Positions 62,173 through 64,000 of a DNA stretch of 64,000 nt are shown here, piece by piece; positions within the stretch are counted from its first letter, which is position 1, and each line of letters starts with the position of its first letter. The position numbers were made by a program, and so were the translations under genes. Source of the DNA: Desulfobulbus sp. (GTDB lineage: Bacteria > Desulfobacterota > Desulfobulbia > Desulfobulbales > Desulfobulbaceae); NCBI GenBank assembly GCA_009780825.1, contig WQZH01000004.1, positions 78,255 through 142,254 on the forward strand. The letters run 5' to 3'. A model generated the notes under the pieces. It saw nothing but the letters and a program-made list of their open reading frames with translations, searched no databases and was not told the origin of the DNA.

Positions 62173-62528
62173 GTCGCAATGAGTATGACTTTGAAGCGGC
62201 TTGGCAGCGGGTGTTGCTGGCTGCCGGGGCCAGGTCGCAGCTCGGCTTGGCGGCGGTGCTGGGCGTTGCGCAGTCCAGCGTCTGGGATGTACGGCGCCGG
62301 GCCATGGGTATCCCGGCGAGTTGGTTGATCACCCTGGTGGAGTGCTCCGGGGTTTCGCCGGTGTGGATCAAGACCGGAACAGGTCCACAGTTTCTCACCC
62401 GCCCGCTTGCGGATATCCCCCTGGCGGAGCTGATGGCCGAGCTGGGACGCCGGCATGAGATGATGTTCAAGTTGTTCGAGCGGTGCGGAAACAATGCCGC
62501 CCATGTGCGTATTCAGGAGGAGAATTAA
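62169..62528 (+). CDS. Phage-type HTH transcriptional regulator
   Basis: A 119-residue protein. LLAAGARSQLGLAAVLGVAQ and SSVWDVRRRAMGIPASWLIT form a CI-like helix-turn-helix near residues 17-50, followed by VSPVWIKTGTGP, the loop seen after HTH domains of phage repressors, and a helical tail. It probably regulates this element. It overlaps the upstream gene by ATGA and precedes the PAAR-like gene. Confidence 0.7.
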   Translation: MSRNEYDFEAAWQRVLLAAGARSQLGLAAVLGVAQSSVWDVRRRAMGIPASWLITLVECSGVSPVWIKTGTGPQFLTRPLADIPLAELMAELGRRHEMMFKLFERCGNNAAHVRIQEEN

Positions 62529-62532
62529 AAAA

Positions 62533-62751
62533 ATGCCGGCGGTGAGCAGAAAAGGTGACCCGGTGAGCTGCGGCGGCACGGTGCTGGAAGGCTCAGCCAC
62601 CATGAGCATCGGCGACCAAGGGGGTGAGGACTGGAGCCGGGAATTTGCCTTCAGCCTGGTGAAAAACCCAAAAGACAAGCTCGTTCTCTGTCTGCCGGAA
62701 ATGGCCGCGGCCCAGGCAGAACTGGAAAATGCTGATAACCGCCAGGGCTGA
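62533..62751 (+). CDS. PAAR-like small protein
   Basis: A 72-residue protein. The first 30 residues (PAVSRKGDPVSCGGTVLEGS, then ATMSIGD) match the opening repeat of PAAR proteins, which cap phage or type VI secretion spikes. The rest (WSREFAFSLVKNPKDKLVLC) does not look like a full PAAR cone, so it may be degenerate or truncated. GGAGGAG lies 8-14 nt upstream. No other tail or T6SS gene is visible. Confidence 0.5.
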   Translation: MPAVSRKGDPVSCGGTVLEGSATMSIGDQGGEDWSREFAFSLVKNPKDKLVLCLPEMAAAQAELENADNRQG

Positions 62752-62785
62752 CATCAAATAAATCGTAACGATCTCAAATAGCTCA

Positions 62786-63847
62786 TTATTCAAGGCCTAA
62801 CGAATTAATCCGATCAACAGCCTTCAATTTGTGGTCGTTGAGCAAATGCGTGTAACGGTGGACCATTTGCAGGGTTTTGTGCCCCAATATTTCGGCTAAT
62901 GTCCGGAGATCAACTCCCGCCATAAGGAGATGACTGGCCGCAGTGTGGCGAAGATCGTGAAGATGAAGGTCTTCAAGACCTGCCTTCATCCTTGCCGTGG
63001 TGAAGGATTTCTTGAAATGAAGACAAGGGACATCCACAAGTTGTTTGGATTCTCCACTGGCCGGTGGCAGGAAAACATACATTGCGTTGGTCGCACCATC
63101 CGGTCGAATGGTACGAAGAACCTTTTCAGCTCCTTCTGTGAGGGGAACATATCGCATATCGGTTTTGGTAACCTGGAGTTTAACGAGCCGCTTTTCCAGA
63201 TCAACATCCCCCCATTTTAAACCAGCGGCTTCACTGGGCCTCATGCCTGTATGCATCATGACCAGGAGGTAAGAATACAACTTTGGGTTCCTGCTCGTTT
63301 TTGCAGCATCCAGCAGTCGTTGCGCTTCCTCCTTAGTAAGAAACCGAGTCCGGTTATTTCGGATTTTTGGTCTCGTGATATGAGGGATAGGATTGTCGAC
63401 CGGGAAACCCCACTCACGACGAGCAACATTGAAGAGGTGGGAAATTAAAGCGAATTCTTTTTGAATCGTCGAAGCTGCAACTTTTTTCATCCGGTAATCA
63501 CGGTATGCAGCAACCTTTTGAGGATTAATTTCGACCAAGGAGATTTCAGGACCAAAATAATCCAAGATTATTTTTGAAGACTGTTTATCCCGGTTCTCAG
63601 AATTGGGTCGTTTCGTTATCGAAACCTGCTCAAGGTATCTATTAAGGACATCAGCAAATGTTATTTTTTCGATAGGCCGGACATCTTGATACCGCCCCAT
63701 GCGCATTTCTTTTTCAATTTCGGTTGCCCAGCTTTTTGCCTCCCCTTTCGTATCGAAGGTCCTTGCCAAGGGAGGATGCCCCTTAACACGAACAGTCGCC
63801 GTATAGGTGGTTCGCTTCTTGCCTTTGCGGGTCTGAATTCGAGCCAT
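62786..63847 (-). CDS. Tyrosine recombinase/integrase (phage type)
   Basis: A 353-residue integrase. The N-terminal arm-type/AP2-like region RTTYTATVRVKGHPPLARTF is followed by the core-binding domain (about 65-160) and the catalytic domain, with Arg in MHTGMRPSEAAGLKWGDVD, HxxR in LHDLRHTAASHLL, His in EILGHKTL and Tyr in VHRYTHLL. All are present. The ATG at 63847 follows GAGAGGA; another ATG is two codons upstream. It belongs to a different integrase subgroup from the one at ssrA, and defines a second mobile module. Confidence 0.92.
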   Translation of the reverse strand: MARIQTRKGKKRTTYTATVRVKGHPPLARTFDTKGEAKSWATEIEKEMRMGRYQDVRPIEKITFADVLNRYLEQVSITKRPNSENRDKQSSKIILDYFGPEISLVEINPQKVAAYRDYRMKKVAASTIQKEFALISHLFNVARREWGFPVDNPIPHITRPKIRNNRTRFLTKEEAQRLLDAAKTSRNPKLYSYLLVMMHTGMRPSEAAGLKWGDVDLEKRLVKLQVTKTDMRYVPLTEGAEKVLRTIRPDGATNAMYVFLPPASGESKQLVDVPCLHFKKSFTTARMKAGLEDLHLHDLRHTAASHLLMAGVDLRTLAEILGHKTLQMVHRYTHLLNDHKLKAVDRINSLGLE

Positions 63848-63878
63848 ATTCATTCCTCTCGGCCTGATTTCGCCGATT

Positions 63879-63959
63879 TTTTTGTTCCACTTTTTGTTCC
63901 ATTGTTATCTCAATTAAAACAAAAAGAAAGCAGAAAAAATCGGTCGCCAGTGGAACAAA
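63879..63959. repeat. Repeats upstream of the phage-type integrase
   Basis: TTTTTGTTCCA occurs at 63879-63889 and again at 63891-63901, exactly 12 bp apart, and its inverse TGGAACAAA lies at 63951-63959. They are located 32-112 bp upstream of the integrase start, as expected for arm-type integrase or excisionase sites. Confidence 0.5.
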
Positions 63960-64000
63960 TCGCAAAAACAAAGGGGCTAACCAGTTGAAAATACCGGTTA

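Noticed and set aside
1..64000. CRISPR arrays, rRNA or tRNA genes
   Set aside because: No regularly spaced repeats and no cloverleaf-like or rRNA-like sequence was noticed other than tmRNA; a covariance search was not possible.

Overview
The window looks like a chromosomal segment of a Desulfobulbales-type sulfate-reducing or sulfur-metabolising bacterium (Desulfobacterota). This is inferred from gene content: a NrfJ-like OB-fold exported protein, a large anaerobic-style cobalamin gene set with cbiR, a two-subunit biotin-dependent acyl-CoA carboxylase, an aldo/keto reductase with two 4Fe-4S motifs, flbD-motA-motB, DUF58/TgpA/MoxR genes, and a tmRNA whose tag reads ADDYNYALAA. No rRNA, tRNA or CRISPR array was seen.

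Layout of the core part (1-53,800). 1-3.0 kb: the 3' end of glgX, then an SGNH hydrolase, an OB-fold exported protein, a HAD phosphatase and a Nudix hydrolase. 3.0-6.0 kb, minus strand: typA, then a tiny two-helix membrane protein with an in-frame UGA and a SECIS-like hairpin, then a coiled-coil membrane protein. 6.3-8.4 kb: flbD, motA, motB. 8.5-12.1 kb: acyl-CoA carboxylase subunits. 14.3-17.9 kb: cobU-cobS-cobC-cobT-cbiR. 18-25 kb: a CAP protein, a cupin, a helicase, a HIT protein, a DHH-CBS protein and an aldo/keto reductase. 24.9-34.6 kb: the phosphate regulon (pstC-pstA-pstS-pstB, phoU, phoB, phoR), interrupted by a phosphofructokinase. 34.8-38.7 kb: MoxR-DUF58-TgpA operon. 39-43.2 kb: cobO-cobQ-cobD-cbiB. 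43.5-53.8 kb: an exported protein, a divergent DnaA, hemG, htpG, a lipoprotein, pcm, a GspE/PilB ATPase, smpB and ssrA.

The accessory part (53,813-64,000) starts exactly at the 3' end of ssrA, a classic integration site. It holds one complete and one truncated P4-type integrase in tandem, two toxin-antitoxin loci (one toxin frameshifted), a D12-class DNA adenine methylase beside a frameshifted ParB-like gene, and a phage-like regulatory module. That module has divergent repressor-like genes, small HTH proteins and a PAAR-like protein, and ends with a third tyrosine integrase. At least four genes here carry single-base frameshifts, so the island is either decaying or contains indel errors.

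How the genes work together: the two cob clusters cover corrinoid adenosylation, amidation, aminopropanol attachment, nucleotide-loop assembly and cobamide remodelling. This would fit supply of B12 to methylmalonyl-CoA-type metabolism together with the carboxylase, although the carboxylase substrate is inferred. PhoR/PhoB sense phosphate through the Pst transporter and PhoU. SmpB and tmRNA form the ribosome-rescue pair.

The strongest novelty candidate is the 53-codon ORF at 4029-4190. UGA at codon 32 follows Gly-Cys-Pro-Ser, and a 9-bp hairpin with an AGGU loop lies 11 nt after the UGA, which suggests a very small membrane selenoprotein.
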